From: Pseudomonas nitroreducens
GTDB lineage: Bacteria; Pseudomonadota; Gammaproteobacteria; Pseudomonadales; Pseudomonadaceae
Assembly (NCBI RefSeq): GCF_024170165.1
Contig: NZ_JALJXP010000002.1
Location: 310,001 to 374,000, forward strand
Direction of reading: 5' to 3'
DNA length: 64,000 nucleotides
Shown: in pieces, positions 20,739 to 31,731 of the stretch
How the letters are laid out: each line of letters opens with the position of its first letter
Position numbering within the stretch: position 1 is the stretch's first letter
The notes under the pieces: model-generated
The model's input: the letters and a program-made list of their open reading frames with translations, nothing else
Databases searched by the model: none
What the model was told of the DNA's origin: nothing
Program-made: the position numbers and the translations under genes

Positions 20739-21545
20739 TCAGCCCGTGGCGCGTTCCGAAGGCCGCCGCGCCCCGGCGACGATCTTGTCCACAGCCCGTG
20801 CCGCCGCGACCATGCCGAAGGTCGCAGTCACCATCATCACCGCGCCGAAACCGCCGGCGCAGTCCAGTTTCACGCCCTCGCCGACAAAGCTCTTGGACTG
20901 GCACACGGTGCCGTCCGGCTTGGGGTAACGCAGCTGCTCGGTAGAAAACACGCACTGCACGCTGTAATGCCGGCCCGGCGTACGCGAGAAGTTGTAGTCG
21001 CGGCGCAGCGTCGAGCGGACCTTGGCGGCCAGCGGGTCGTTGAAGGTCTTGTTCAGGTCGGCGACCTGGATCTGCGTCGGGTCGACCTGCCCACCCGCGC
21101 CACCGGTGGTGATGATCTGCAGCTTGCGGCGCTTGCACCAGGCGATCAGCGCAGCCTTGGCAGCGACGCTGTCGATGCAGTCGATCACGCAGTCCAGTTC
21201 GGGGGTGATGCAGTCCGCCATGGTTTCGCGGGTCACGAAATCGGCTACGGCATGTACGACGATGCCCGGGTTGATCGCCTTCAGGCGCTCGGCCATGACC
21301 TCGACCTTGGGCTTGCCCACGGCGCCCTGGATGGCGTGCACCTGGCGGTTGGTGTTGGTGACACAAACGTCGTCCAGGTCGAACAGCGAAATCTCGCCCA
21401 CGCCGCTGCGCGCCAGGGCCTCGGCCGCCCAGGAGCCCACGCCGCCGATCCCGACCACCGCCACATGGCTGGCCGCCAGCCGCTCCAGGCCCTCACGGCC
21501 GTAGAGCCGCGCGATTCCGCCGAAACGCTGTTCATCCAGTTGCAT
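20739..21545 (-). CDS. tcdA: tRNA threonylcarbamoyladenosine dehydratase (CsdL)
   Basis: TcdA is an E1/MoeB-type ATP-dependent enzyme that cyclises t6A37 in ANN-decoding tRNAs to ct6A; in E. coli it works with CsdA and CsdE. The 268-residue protein begins MQLDEQRFGGIARLYG and shows the nucleotide-binding GIGGVGSWAAEALARSGVG, the DLDDVCVTNTNRQ loop, and DCVIDCIDSVAAKAAL. It is convergent with csdA-csdE, separated by a REPIN. The ATG at 21545 was chosen because the family N-terminus begins there. Confidence 0.93.
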   Translation of the reverse strand: MQLDEQRFGGIARLYGREGLERLAASHVAVVGIGGVGSWAAEALARSGVGEISLFDLDDVCVTNTNRQVHAIQGAVGKPKVEVMAERLKAINPGIVVHAVADFVTRETMADCITPELDCVIDCIDSVAAKAALIAWCKRRKLQIITTGGAGGQVDPTQIQVADLNKTFNDPLAAKVRSTLRRDYNFSRTPGRHYSVQCVFSTEQLRYPKPDGTVCQSKSFVGEGVKLDCAGGFGAVMMVTATFGMVAAARAVDKIVAGARRPSERATG

Positions 21546-21844
21546 CGCCCACACCTCATCTCGAAACGGCCGGCATTCTATAACGAGCGGGCACCAGTAA
21601 CGACCGCCCCCTCGTAACAATCAGCCCTGGCCTGCCTGCAACAAAGCCGGATTGCCGCAGTCTCAGCCACGCCCCTGCCACACATTCTAAACTGTCGGAA
21701 AATGCCCACGAACGCCTACACGGCGGACGGCCCGGCAGCCTGTACAGCCCCCGGAGTGCGGGGTAGGATGCGCCCCGACCGGGCTCTCCCGTGCAGCGAT
21801 TGCCCCGGCCCCTCCCCGTTCCACCCTTTGGAACCCGATACACC

Positions 21845-24445
21845 ATGTCTTCACGCAAGTTCGGCCTCAACCTGGTGGTGTTCGTTGCCCTCGCGGCACT
21901 CTTCACCGGCTTCTGGGCCCTCTATAACCGCCCCGTCAGCGTTCCCGACTGGCCGGAAAGCATTTCCGGATTCTCCTTCTCGCCCTTCCGCCTGAACCAG
22001 AATCCGCAGAAGGACCAGTTCCCCAGCGACGACGAAATCCGTTCGGACCTGGAACTGGTCTCGAAGAATACCGACAACATCCGCACCTACTCGGTGAAGG
22101 GTTCGCTGGCCGACATCCCGCGCCTGGCCGAAGAGCTGGGCATGCGCGTCAGCCTGGGCATCTGGATCGGCCCCGACGAGGCCGAGAACGAAGCCGAGAT
22201 CGAGCGCGGCATCGAGATCGCCAACAACTCGCGCAGCGTGGTGCGGGTGATAGTCGGCAACGAAGCCCTGTTCCGCCGCGAGGTCACGGTCGAGCAACTG
22301 ACCGCCTATCTGGACCGCGTGCGCAAGGCCGTCAAGGTGCCGGTGACCACCGCCGAGCAGTGGCACATCTACGAGAAGTACCCGGAGATGGCCAAGCACG
22401 TCGACCTGATCGCCGCCCACGTGCTGCCCTACTGGGAATACACGGCGATGAACGATGCCATCCCGTTCGTCCTCGAACGCGCCAAGGAGCTGCGCGCCAA
22501 GTTCCCGCGCAAACCGCTGCTGCTGGCCGAGGTCGGCTGGCCGAGCAACGGCCGCATGCGCGGCGGCGCCGACGCCACCCAGGCGGACCAGGCGATTTAC
22601 CTGCGCACACTGACCAACGCGCTGAACAAGCGCGGCTACAACTACTTCGTCGTCGAGGCCTTCGACCAGCCGTGGAAAGTCGGTGACGAAGGCTCGGTCG
22701 GCGCCTACTGGGGCGTCTACAACGCCCAGCGCCAGCCCAAGTTCAACTTCACCGGGCCGGTGGTGAACATCCCGCAATGGCGCGCCCTGGCAGTCGCCTC
22801 GGTGGTGATGGCGCTGCTCGCCCTGACCCTGCTGATGATCGACGGCAGCGCCCTGCGCCAGCGCGGGCGGACCTTCCTCACCGTGGTCGCCTTCGCCGGC
22901 GGCTCGGTGCTGGTGTGGATCGCCTACGACTACAGCCAGCAGTACAGCACCTGGTTCAGCCTGACCGTCGGCGGCCTGCTGGGCATCGGCGCGCTGGGCG
23001 TGTTCATCGTCCTGCTCACCGAGGCCCACGAACTGGCCGAGACCGTCTGGGTACGCAAGCGCCGCCGGCCGTTCGACCCGGTGCTCACCGATACCGGCTA
23101 CCGGCCCAAGGTCTCGGTGCATGTGCCCTGCTACAACGAGCCGCCGGAGATGATGAAAAAGACCCTGGATGCGCTGTCCAGGCTCGACTACCCGGATTTC
23201 GAAGTCCTGATCATCGACAACAACACCAAGGACCCGGCAGTCTGGGAGCCGGTGCGCGACTACTGCGAAGTCCTCGGCCCGCGCTTCCGCTTCTTCCACG
23301 TCGCGCCGCTGGCCGGTTTCAAGGGCGGCGCACTGAACTACATCCTGCCGCACACCGCGCCGGACGTCGAAGTGGTCGCGGTGATCGACGCCGACTACTG
23401 CGTCGAGCCGAACTGGCTCAAGCAGATGGTGCCGCACTTCAGCGACCCGAAGATCGCCGTGGTGCAGTCCCCGCAGGACTACCACGACGGCGAGGAGAAC
23501 GTCTTCAAGAAGCTCTGCTACGCCGAGTACAAGGGTTTCTTCCACATCGGCATGGTGACCCGCAACGACCGCGACGCGATCATCCAGCACGGCACCATGA
23601 CCATGATCCGCCGCACCGTGATGGACGAGCTGAAATGGGCCGACTGGACCATCTGCGAGGACGCTGAACTGGGCCTGCGGGTGTTCGAGAAGGGCTACTC
23701 GGCCGCCTACTCGCACCAGAGTTTCGGCAAGGGCGTGATGCCCGACACCTTCATCGACTACAAGAAACAGCGTTTCCGCTGGGCCTATGGCGCCATTCAG
23801 ATCATGAAGGGCCACGCCCGCGCCCTGTTCCAGGGCAAGGACAGCAAGCTCACCCTCGGCCAGCGCTATCACTTCATCGCCGGCTGGCTGCCGTGGATCG
23901 CCGACGGCATGAACATCTTCTTCACCGTCGGTGCGCTGCTCTGGTCCTCGGCGATGATCATCGTGCCCAAGCGGGTCGACCCGCCGCTGCTGATCTTCGC
24001 GATTCCGCCGCTGGCACTGTTCTTCTTCAAGTTCGGCAAGATCATGTTCCTCTACCGCCGCGCGGTGGGCGTGGACCTGTTGCGCTCGTTCCAGGCGGCG
24101 GTGGCAGGCCTCGCGCTGTCGCACACCATTGCCAAGGCGGTGCTCTACGGGGCGTTCACCAAGACCATCCCGTTCTTCCGCACGCCGAAGATGGCCTCCA
24201 ACCACGGCCTGCTGGTGGCATTGGCCGAAGCGCGTGAAGAGGTCTTCATCATGCTGCTGCTGTGGGGCGCGGCGCTGGGCATCGTGCTGGTGCAGGGCGT
24301 GCCGAGCCGCGACATGATGTTCTGGGTGGCCATGCTGCTGGTGCAGTCGCTGCCCTACCTCGCCGCCCTGGTGATGGCGCTGCTGTCCGCCGCGCCCAAG
24401 GCCCAGGAGGCGCCGGCAGCCAGCCCGGCGACACCGGCGGCCTGA
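21845..24445 (+). CDS. ndvB: NdvB-like glucan synthase: GH17 domain fused to GT2 glycosyltransferase
   Basis: The 866-residue membrane protein resembles P. aeruginosa NdvB, which makes periplasmic cyclic beta-1,3-glucans tied to biofilm antibiotic tolerance. After an N-terminal helix comes a GH17-like domain (about residues 40-310) with VIVGNEALFR and the putative nucleophile in LLLAEVGWPSNGR. Three helices follow, then a GT2 domain (about 415-690) with VSVHVPCYNEPPEMM, VIDADYCVEP (DxD), CEDAELGLRVFEKG and QKRFRWAYG (Q/RxxRW). C-terminal membrane helices finish it. The start at 21845 begins directly before the first helix. It is followed by dapE, as in P. aeruginosa, but here both sit next to csdA-tcdA. 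Confidence 0.9.
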   Translation: MSSRKFGLNLVVFVALAALFTGFWALYNRPVSVPDWPESISGFSFSPFRLNQNPQKDQFPSDDEIRSDLELVSKNTDNIRTYSVKGSLADIPRLAEELGMRVSLGIWIGPDEAENEAEIERGIEIANNSRSVVRVIVGNEALFRREVTVEQLTAYLDRVRKAVKVPVTTAEQWHIYEKYPEMAKHVDLIAAHVLPYWEYTAMNDAIPFVLERAKELRAKFPRKPLLLAEVGWPSNGRMRGGADATQADQAIYLRTLTNALNKRGYNYFVVEAFDQPWKVGDEGSVGAYWGVYNAQRQPKFNFTGPVVNIPQWRALAVASVVMALLALTLLMIDGSALRQRGRTFLTVVAFAGGSVLVWIAYDYSQQYSTWFSLTVGGLLGIGALGVFIVLLTEAHELAETVWVRKRRRPFDPVLTDTGYRPKVSVHVPCYNEPPEMMKKTLDALSRLDYPDFEVLIIDNNTKDPAVWEPVRDYCEVLGPRFRFFHVAPLAGFKGGALNYILPHTAPDVEVVAVIDADYCVEPNWLKQMVPHFSDPKIAVVQSPQDYHDGEENVFKKLCYAEYKGFFHIGMVTRNDRDAIIQHGTMTMIRRTVMDELKWADWTICEDAELGLRVFEKGYSAAYSHQSFGKGVMPDTFIDYKKQRFRWAYGAIQIMKGHARALFQGKDSKLTLGQRYHFIAGWLPWIADGMNIFFTVGALLWSSAMIIVPKRVDPPLLIFAIPPLALFFFKFGKIMFLYRRAVGVDLLRSFQAAVAGLALSHTIAKAVLYGAFTKTIPFFRTPKMASNHGLLVALAEAREEVFIMLLLWGAALGIVLVQGVPSRDMMFWVAMLLVQSLPYLAALVMALLSAAPKAQEAPAASPATPAA

Positions 24446-25868
<1,423 letters not shown>

Positions 25869-25875
<7 letters not shown>

Positions 25876-26678
25876 TCTGCCCGCTATGCCGCGAGGCGCT
25901 GACCGAGCTCGACAACGGTGTCGCCTGCCCCGCCGGCCACCGCTTCGACCGCGCCCGCCAGGGTTACCTGAACCTGCTGCCGGTGCAGCACAAGAAGAGC
26001 CTCGATCCGGGCGACAACGCCGCCATGGTCGAGGCGCGCCGGCACTTCCTCGGCGCCGGCCACTATGCTCCGCTGGCCACACGCCTGGCAAAGCTGGCCG
26101 CCGAGCGTGCTCCGGGGCGCTGGCTGGATATCGGTTGCGGCGAGGGTTACTACACCGCGCAGTTGGGTGAGGCCCTGCCGCAGGCAGACGGCTATGCGCT
26201 GGATATCTCCCGCGAGGCTGTCAAACGCGCCTGCAAGCGCGCTCCGCAGCTGACCTGGATGGTCGCCAGCATGGCCCGCGTGCCGCTGGCCGATGCCTCC
26301 TGCCAGCTGCTGGCCAGCGTGTTCAGCCCGATCGACTGGAAGGAAGCGGCGCGCCTGCTCACTCCCGGCGGCGGCGTGCTGCGCCTGGGCCCGGCGCGCG
26401 ATCACCTGCTGGAACTGCGCCAGCGACTGTACGACGAAGTCCGTGAATACGTCGAAGACAAGCACCTCGCCGACCTGCCCGACGAGCTGAAACTGGCGCA
26501 CACCGAACAACTGAGCTTCAAGCTTGCGCTGGCCACCCGCGAAGCCCGTGAACATCTGCTGGCGATGACGCCCCATGGCTGGCGGGTCAACCCCGAGCGG
26601 CGCGAGCGCATCCTCGCCGAGCCCTTCGAGGTGACGGTCGCGGTACGCTACGATTGGCTGCAACGCCAAGAACCCTGA
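25869..26678 (+). CDS. rlmA: 23S rRNA (guanine745-N1)-methyltransferase
   Basis: RlmA methylates G745 in helix 35 of 23S rRNA. The 269-residue protein has an N-terminal zinc site (C4, C7, C20, H24), the sequence RARQGYLNLLP found after it in the family, and the SAM-binding motif WLDIGCGEGYYTAQLG. The middle VFSPIDWKEAARLLTPGGG also fits class I methyltransferases. The start codon lies inside the end of the preceding small ORF. Confidence 0.92.
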
Positions 26679-26688
26679 CGAGGACGCC

Positions 26689-27060
26689 ATGCGCCAACCG
26701 GATATCGAGATCTACATCAAGGATGCCGACCAGGCCGCCGTCGGCGCCTGGCTGGAAAAGGCCCTTGGCCCCTGCTCCGAATGGCGCGCCCAGGGTGAGA
26801 CCTTCAAGTGCACCGCCGGCGGCATTCCCGCCACCTGGCTGCCCAAGGCCGTGGGCAAGTGGAACAGCCTGTTCCTCGACAGCGACCAGACCCCGTGGGA
26901 CGACGATGTCGCCTGCGCTCGCGATGCCTGCGCCGCTCTGGACGTGGAGGTGCGCTGCGCACCGGGGAGCTGGAGCGAGGATCAGGGCGAGGAAGACGCC
27001 GACCGCTGGCTGAAAGTGACCGCCGCGGGCGTCGAAGAGATTACCTGGCGCACGGGCTGA
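26689..27060 (+). CDS. Conserved hypothetical protein
   Basis: A 123-residue soluble acidic protein beginning MRQPDIEIYIKDADQAAVGA, with no signal peptide or membrane segment. It holds a conserved-looking WLPKAVGKWNSLFLDSD segment and three scattered cysteines. It starts 10 bp after rlmA and ends at a strong terminator, so it is the last gene of the dapE-rlmA unit. Function unknown. Confidence 0.82.
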   Translation: MRQPDIEIYIKDADQAAVGAWLEKALGPCSEWRAQGETFKCTAGGIPATWLPKAVGKWNSLFLDSDQTPWDDDVACARDACAALDVEVRCAPGSWSEDQGEEDADRWLKVTAAGVEEITWRTG

Positions 27061-27082
27061 AACCGCCGCCGGCAGAGTGTGA

Positions 27083-27119
27083 AAATCAAAGGCCCGTCCA
27101 TTGGACGGGCCTTTGATTT
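27083..27119. terminator. Strong bidirectional terminator
   Basis: A 17-bp perfect stem (27083-27099 with 27103-27119) with a 3-base loop, GC-rich at its core and flanked by AAATCAAA/TTTGATTT. It lies between two convergent genes and can stop transcription from both sides. Confidence 0.92.
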
Positions 27120-27126
27120 CGGGGGC

Positions 27127-27336
27127 TCAGACCTTCGACACGTCTTCTGCCTGGAGGCCTTTCTGACCCTGGATCACCGAGAACTCCACTTTCTGGCCTT
27201 CGACCAGGGAGCGGTGACCATCGCCACGAATGGCACGGTAGTGAACGAAAACGTCCGGACCGCTATCGCGTTGAATGAATCCATAACCTTTGGCGTCATT
27301 GAACCACTTGACGGTTCCGACCTCACGATCAGCCAT
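27127..27336 (-). CDS. Cold-shock-domain protein
   Basis: A 69-residue single cold-shock domain protein, an RNA chaperone or antiterminator. The RNP1 motif KGYGFIQRD and the RNP2 motif DVFVHYRAI are intact, after [10 protein letters not shown]. The ATG at 27336 fits the family length; upstream codons lie in a long leader. The family member cannot be named from sequence alone, and whether it is cold-induced is not known. Confidence 0.95.
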   Translation of the reverse strand: MADREVGTVKWFNDAKGYGFIQRDSGPDVFVHYRAIRGDGHRSLVEGQKVEFSVIQGQKGLQAEDVSKV

Positions 27337-27491
27337 TACTACACTCTCCAACTTGCCTATTATTTTTGGATGGCCCCCTGGAATGAGGACTTCGGCAGTC
27401 GCCGGGTGAACGCTTTCCTTATCATCCAACCCGCGCCGACAGGCACGTAGGAAGGTAATTCGAATAACGCCCAAGGGCGACAGCGCTCCCG

Positions 27492-27521
27492 AGTATATAA
27501 ATCAAAAGTTACAGCTGAAAA
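27492..27521 (-). promoter_or_regulatory. Candidate promoter of the cold-shock gene with a ~150-nt leader
   Basis: On the minus strand, TTTTCA (27521-27516) and TATACT (27497-27492) are spaced by 18 bp. Transcription would begin near 27484, leaving a 5' leader of about 150 nt, the kind of long leader known to regulate csp mRNAs. Confidence 0.55.
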
Positions 27522-27892
27522 GCACTTTTTCATCAACTCCCCGGCCCTATGACCAATCAGGCCAAAGTGCCATTTTTCGGGGCCTGCAGAGCCATTTTGG
27601 TGCTCGTTACCCTGCGTAACGAAAGTGTTTCGAACGTGGACCCTTTCGCACTTTCGCGCAGTTATGGCGGGTAGTTTCGTTCCCGTTCATCCGTTTTCGG
27701 CGGCCTCCGGAAATGTCTTTCAGAGGCAGCCGGAATGCGCCCTGCAGTTTCTGCTGTGGCAATATGCCCAATCATTTATCTGCTGAATTCATAGTCTGCC
27801 AATCCATTGCATCCGATGAATAACGGCCATAGAACATCCCCTGACCGCGCCTCATGCGCGGTCAGTCGTGCACCATCAAAGGACTCGCACGC
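27522..27892. other. Gene-free interval with clustered inverted repeats
   Basis: No convincing ORF. It holds CGTTAC/GTAACG (27605-27610 with 27616-27621), GAAAGTG/CACTTTC (27621-27627 with 27649-27655), and a perfect 10-bp hairpin CTGACCGCGC/GCGCGGTCAG (27841-27850 with 27856-27865). The last lies just past the stop of the minus-strand gene at 27893 and could end its transcript, but no T-run follows. Repeated GCCATTTT words occur at about 27570-27600. Confidence 0.5.
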
Positions 27893-28363
27893 TCAGGGGC
27901 TGACCTGATACCCCCGTCCCTGCAGGCAACCGCTGTAAGCACTGGCACTGGCCGAGCTCTGCGCCTCACCCTGAGCACGACGGTCCTGCCGACGATCCTG
28001 ACGCTGGCGCGAAGCGCCCACCGCAGCTCCCGCCGCCGCAACCTCGCCCGCGCGGTTCTGCCGGTACTGCTGCTTGGCGTCGTCACTCGCTCGGTCATAC
28101 AACTCTTCATGTTGCTGCCCGCGAACTTCGGCAGCGACCGCGCCCGCCGCCGCGCCCTTGGCCGCTCCGCGGACCCGTCCACCGGTCTTCGGGTCGGAGC
28201 TGGTGGTGGCGCTGCTCGCTGCATTGGCGGCAACGCTGTTGCACTCAGTCATGTCCTGCTGCATCTGCTGGCTGCTCTGGCCCTTGAGCGGGACGACGGT
28301 CTGGGCCCCGGCGGGCAGCGCAACCGACAAGGCGAGCAGGCATCCCCAGGTGAACGTACGCAT
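27893..28363 (-). CDS. Secreted glycine/alanine-rich (glycine-zipper-like) hypothetical protein
   Basis: A 156-residue protein with a clear signal peptide (MRTFTWGCLLALSVALPAGAQ, cleavage after AGA) and a mature part rich in Ala, Gly, Ser and Gln. The segment RVRGAAKGAAAGAVAAEVRG resembles a glycine-zipper stretch, and two cysteines (near C41 and C147) could form a disulfide in the periplasm. The ATG at 28363 has a very good AAGGAGG site. The gene is divergent from plsB. Function unknown. Confidence 0.82.
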   Translation of the reverse strand: MRTFTWGCLLALSVALPAGAQTVVPLKGQSSQQMQQDMTECNSVAANAASSATTSSDPKTGGRVRGAAKGAAAGAVAAEVRGQQHEELYDRASDDAKQQYRQNRAGEVAAAGAAVGASRQRQDRRQDRRAQGEAQSSASASAYSGCLQGRGYQVSP

Positions 28364-28532
28364 CGCGGAACCTCCTTAGAATGTCATCCCCTAAATGGCA
28401 GGATAGCCGCAGTCCACGGGGCGTCCGCCCGCGCCGACCAAGCGCTCGTGGCTTTGCTGGCGGGGGCCTAATCCGGCAAACTAGCCGGCCTGAGCAATCG
28501 CTCGTTTTACCTACGCCAGCCATAGGGCCTGT

Positions 28533-31043
28533 ATGCCTCGTTACCCGTTCCGCCGCTTCGGTTTTGGTGCCCTGCGCCGCCTGCTGTACCTCTGGGTGCG
28601 CTCGGAAACCATCAACCAGTCGGCCTTCAGCCTGAAGATCGACCGCAGCAAACCGGTCCTCTACGTCCTGCAGCAGCCCTCGGTGACCGACCTCGCCGTG
28701 GTCGATACCGAGTGCCGCAAGGCCGGCCTGCCGCGCCCGGTGATGCCGGTGGCAGTGGGTGAGTCCATCGAACCGGCGGCCTTCTTCTACCTGACCCCGG
28801 AGCCGGACTGGCTCGGCCGCCAGGACAAGCGCGGCGCGCCGCCAGCGCTGGTACGCATGCTTGGCGCCATCGGCCAGAACGGTATCGACGACGCACAGAT
28901 AGTCCCGGTCAGCGTGTTCTGGGGCCAATCCCCGGACAGCGAGAAGAGCGCCTGGAAGCTGCTGTTCGCCGACAACTGGGCCGTTACCGGCCGCCTGCGC
29001 AAACTCGCGCGCATCCTCATCCTCGGCCGCAAGACCCGCGTGCAGTTCTCCGCACCCATCCACCTGCGCGAGCTGGTGGAGCAAAACAAGGGCCACGAAC
29101 GCACCCTGCGTATGGTCCAGCGCATTCTCCGCGTGCACTTCCGCAACCAGAAGACCGCGGTGATCGGCCCGGACCTTTCCCACCGCCGCACCCTGGTCAA
29201 GGGCCTGCTGCGCGCGCCGCTGGTGCGTCAGGCCATCCAGGAAGAATGCGAGACCCAGAAAATCTCCCAGGACAAGGCCGAGGCTGCCGCCCTGCGCTAC
29301 GCCAACGAGATCGCCGCCGACGTTTCCTACCCGGTGATCCGTTTCCTCGAAGTGACCCTGACCTGGTTCTGGAACAAGCTCTACGAGGGCGTGAAGGTCA
29401 ACCACATCGAGCGCGTGCAGGAAGTCGCCCAGGGCCACGAGATCGTCTACGTGCCCTGCCACCGCAGCCATATCGACTATCTGCTGCTGTCCTACCTGCT
29501 GTTCCGCAATGGCCTGACCCCGCCGCACATCGCCGCCGGCATCAACCTCAACATGCCGGTGGTGGGCTCGATCCTGCGCCGTGGCGGCGCGTTCTTCATG
29601 CGCCGCAGCTTCAAGGGCAACCAGCTGTACACCGCGGTATTCAACGAATACCTGCACACCCTGTTCAGCCGTGGCTTCTCCACCGAGTACTTCGTGGAAG
29701 GCGGCCGCTCGCGCACCGGACGCATGCTGCACCCGCGCACCGGGATGCTGGCGATCACTCTGCGCAGCTTCCTGCGCGACTCGCGCCGGCCCATCGTCTT
29801 CGTCCCCGTGTACATCGGCTACGAGCGCGTGCTCGAAGGCCGCACCTACCTGGGCGAGTTGCGCGGCGCGGCAAAGAAGAAGGAATCGATCTTCGACATC
29901 TTCAAGGTCATCGGCGCGCTGAAGCAGCGCTTCGGCCAGGTCTGGGTGAACTTCGGCGAGCCGATCCACCTCGACGATTTCCTCGACCAGCAGCAGCCGG
30001 ACTGGCGCCAGCAGGAGCTGGGCCCGGAATACCGCCCGGAATGGCTCTCGGAAACCACCAATCACCTGGCCCGCGACGTCGCCCGCCACCTCAACGACGC
30101 CGCGGCGATCAATCCGGTGAACCTGGTCGCACTGGCCCTGCTCTCCACCACCCGCCTGGCCCTGGACGAAACCGCCCTGGCCCGGGTGATCGATCTCTAC
30201 CTCGACCTGCTGCGCAAGGTGCCCTACTCGCCCAGCGCCACGCTGCCCGAGGGTGATGGCCTGCAACTGATCGAGTACGTGAAGAGCATGAACCTGCTCA
30301 GCGAGCAGAAGGACGCCCTCGGCCGCATCTGCTACCTCGACGAGCAGAATGCGGTGCTGATGACCTACTACCGCAACAACGTACTGCACATCTTCGCCTT
30401 GCCGGCGCTGATCGCCAGCTTCTTCCAGAACAGCGGGCGGATCAGCCGCGAGCAGCTGCTGCGCTACACCCGCGCGCTGTACCCGTACCTGCAGGCCGAG
30501 CTGTTCATCCGCTGGAGCCTGGACGAGCTCGACGCCGTGGTCGACCAGTGGCTGCAGGCCATGGTCACCAGCGAGCTGCTCAAGCAGGAGAACGACACCT
30601 TCATCCGCCCGCCGCCCAGCTCGCGCCAGTACGTGCTGCTGACCCTGCTGGCCCGCGCCATCGCGCAGACCCTGCAGCGCTTCTACATGTCCATCTCGCT
30701 GGTGCTCAACGCCGGACAGAAGCAGCTCACCGCCGAGGAACTGGAAAACCTCTGCACCGTGATGGCCCAGCGCCTGTCGGTCCTGCACGGCCTCAATGCC
30801 CCGGAGTTCTCCGACAAGAGCCTGTTCCGCCACTTCATCCAGACGCTGCTGGACGAAGGCGTCCTGCGCAAGGACGAGCACGGCAAGCTGAGCTACCACG
30901 AGCTGCTCGGCGAACTGGCCGAAGGGGCCGCCAAGCGGGTACTGCCGGCGGAGATCCGGCTGTCCATCCGCCAGGTCGCCCTGGAGCGGCCGCCCCAGGA
31001 AGAGAGCACCCCGACCGAGCCGCCGGCGGCCAGCCAAGGCTGA
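28533..31043 (+). CDS. plsB: Glycerol-3-phosphate 1-O-acyltransferase
   Basis: PlsB acylates the sn-1 position of glycerol 3-phosphate, the first step of membrane phospholipid synthesis, at the inner membrane. The 836-residue length is typical. The acyltransferase blocks are in order: H310-RSHI-D315 (HX4D), [25 protein letters not shown] and [12 protein letters not shown]. The start at 28533 gives [12 protein letters not shown], as expected for the family. It lies between the divergent secreted protein and the polysaccharide gene remnants. Confidence 0.96.
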   Translation: MPRYPFRRFGFGALRRLLYLWVRSETINQSAFSLKIDRSKPVLYVLQQPSVTDLAVVDTECRKAGLPRPVMPVAVGESIEPAAFFYLTPEPDWLGRQDKRGAPPALVRMLGAIGQNGIDDAQIVPVSVFWGQSPDSEKSAWKLLFADNWAVTGRLRKLARILILGRKTRVQFSAPIHLRELVEQNKGHERTLRMVQRILRVHFRNQKTAVIGPDLSHRRTLVKGLLRAPLVRQAIQEECETQKISQDKAEAAALRYANEIAADVSYPVIRFLEVTLTWFWNKLYEGVKVNHIERVQEVAQGHEIVYVPCHRSHIDYLLLSYLLFRNGLTPPHIAAGINLNMPVVGSILRRGGAFFMRRSFKGNQLYTAVFNEYLHTLFSRGFSTEYFVEGGRSRTGRMLHPRTGMLAITLRSFLRDSRRPIVFVPVYIGYERVLEGRTYLGELRGAAKKKESIFDIFKVIGALKQRFGQVWVNFGEPIHLDDFLDQQQPDWRQQELGPEYRPEWLSETTNHLARDVARHLNDAAAINPVNLVALALLSTTRLALDETALARVIDLYLDLLRKVPYSPSATLPEGDGLQLIEYVKSMNLLSEQKDALGRICYLDEQNAVLMTYYRNNVLHIFALPALIASFFQNSGRISREQLLRYTRALYPYLQAELFIRWSLDELDAVVDQWLQAMVTSELLKQENDTFIRPPPSSRQYVLLTLLARAIAQTLQRFYMSISLVLNAGQKQLTAEELENLCTVMAQRLSVLHGLNAPEFSDKSLFRHFIQTLLDEGVLRKDEHGKLSYHELLGELAEGAAKRVLPAEIRLSIRQVALERPPQEESTPTEPPAASQG

Positions 31044-31135
31044 TCCGCCCTCCCTGCCAGCGGCTTGACGCCCCCGCACCGCGACCGATAGATTTCTGAC
31101 GATCTACCCTCGGTCGCGGTCAGGGACGCTCCTTC

Positions 31136-31582
31136 GTGTTCAACAGGATTCTGATCGTCTGTGTCGGCAACATCTGCCGCAGCCCCATCGCCGAACAGCT
31201 GCTGCGCGAATCCTTGCAGGGCAGCGATATCGCCGTGGCCTCTGCCGGGCTCAGCGCGCTGGTCGGCCACGCCATCGACAGCACCGCCCTCGCCGTCCTG
31301 CGCCGCCACGGCCACCACCCCCAACCGCATCGCGCCCGCCAGCTCACTGCCGAACTGGTCCACGAGGCCAACCTCGTCCTGGTGATGGAGCAATCGCAGA
31401 TCCAGAGCGTTATCCGCCTGGCCCCCGAAGCCCGTGGCAAGACCTTCCTGCTGGGCAAGTGGCAAGCCGACCAGGAGATTCCGGACCCCTACCGCAAAGG
31501 CCCGGAGGCCTTCGAGCGTGCCTACGCACTGATAGAGTCCGCGGTAGCGCCCTGGGGCGATCGCCTACGGATTCGCCGGTAA
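31136..31582 (+). CDS. Low-molecular-weight protein tyrosine phosphatase (Wzb-like), copy 1
   Basis: A 148-residue LMW-PTP. The P-loop CVGNICRS (C9 to S16, fitting CX5R) and the general-acid motif IPDPYRKG are intact, so it should be active. Wzb-type enzymes dephosphorylate the Wzc tyrosine kinase and control exopolysaccharide chain length. The start is GTG (31136), with no strong ribosome-binding site. It resembles the protein at 33112-33558 over its full length, including GKTFLLGKWQ, so the two are paralogues. Confidence 0.9.
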   Translation: MFNRILIVCVGNICRSPIAEQLLRESLQGSDIAVASAGLSALVGHAIDSTALAVLRRHGHHPQPHRARQLTAELVHEANLVLVMEQSQIQSVIRLAPEARGKTFLLGKWQADQEIPDPYRKGPEAFERAYALIESAVAPWGDRLRIRR

Positions 31583-31731
31583 TTTGGCGGAAAATTTATC
31601 TTCCGACAAAAGCGTCAGAAAACCTTACAAAGCCATGTTGAAAAAGGCTACGCTCTAGCCCAGCAAGACCATATTCAGCTGTTTGGTCTCCCAGTTACGA
31701 CAAGTAATTTTCCAGGGGCCTACATCGCTTT

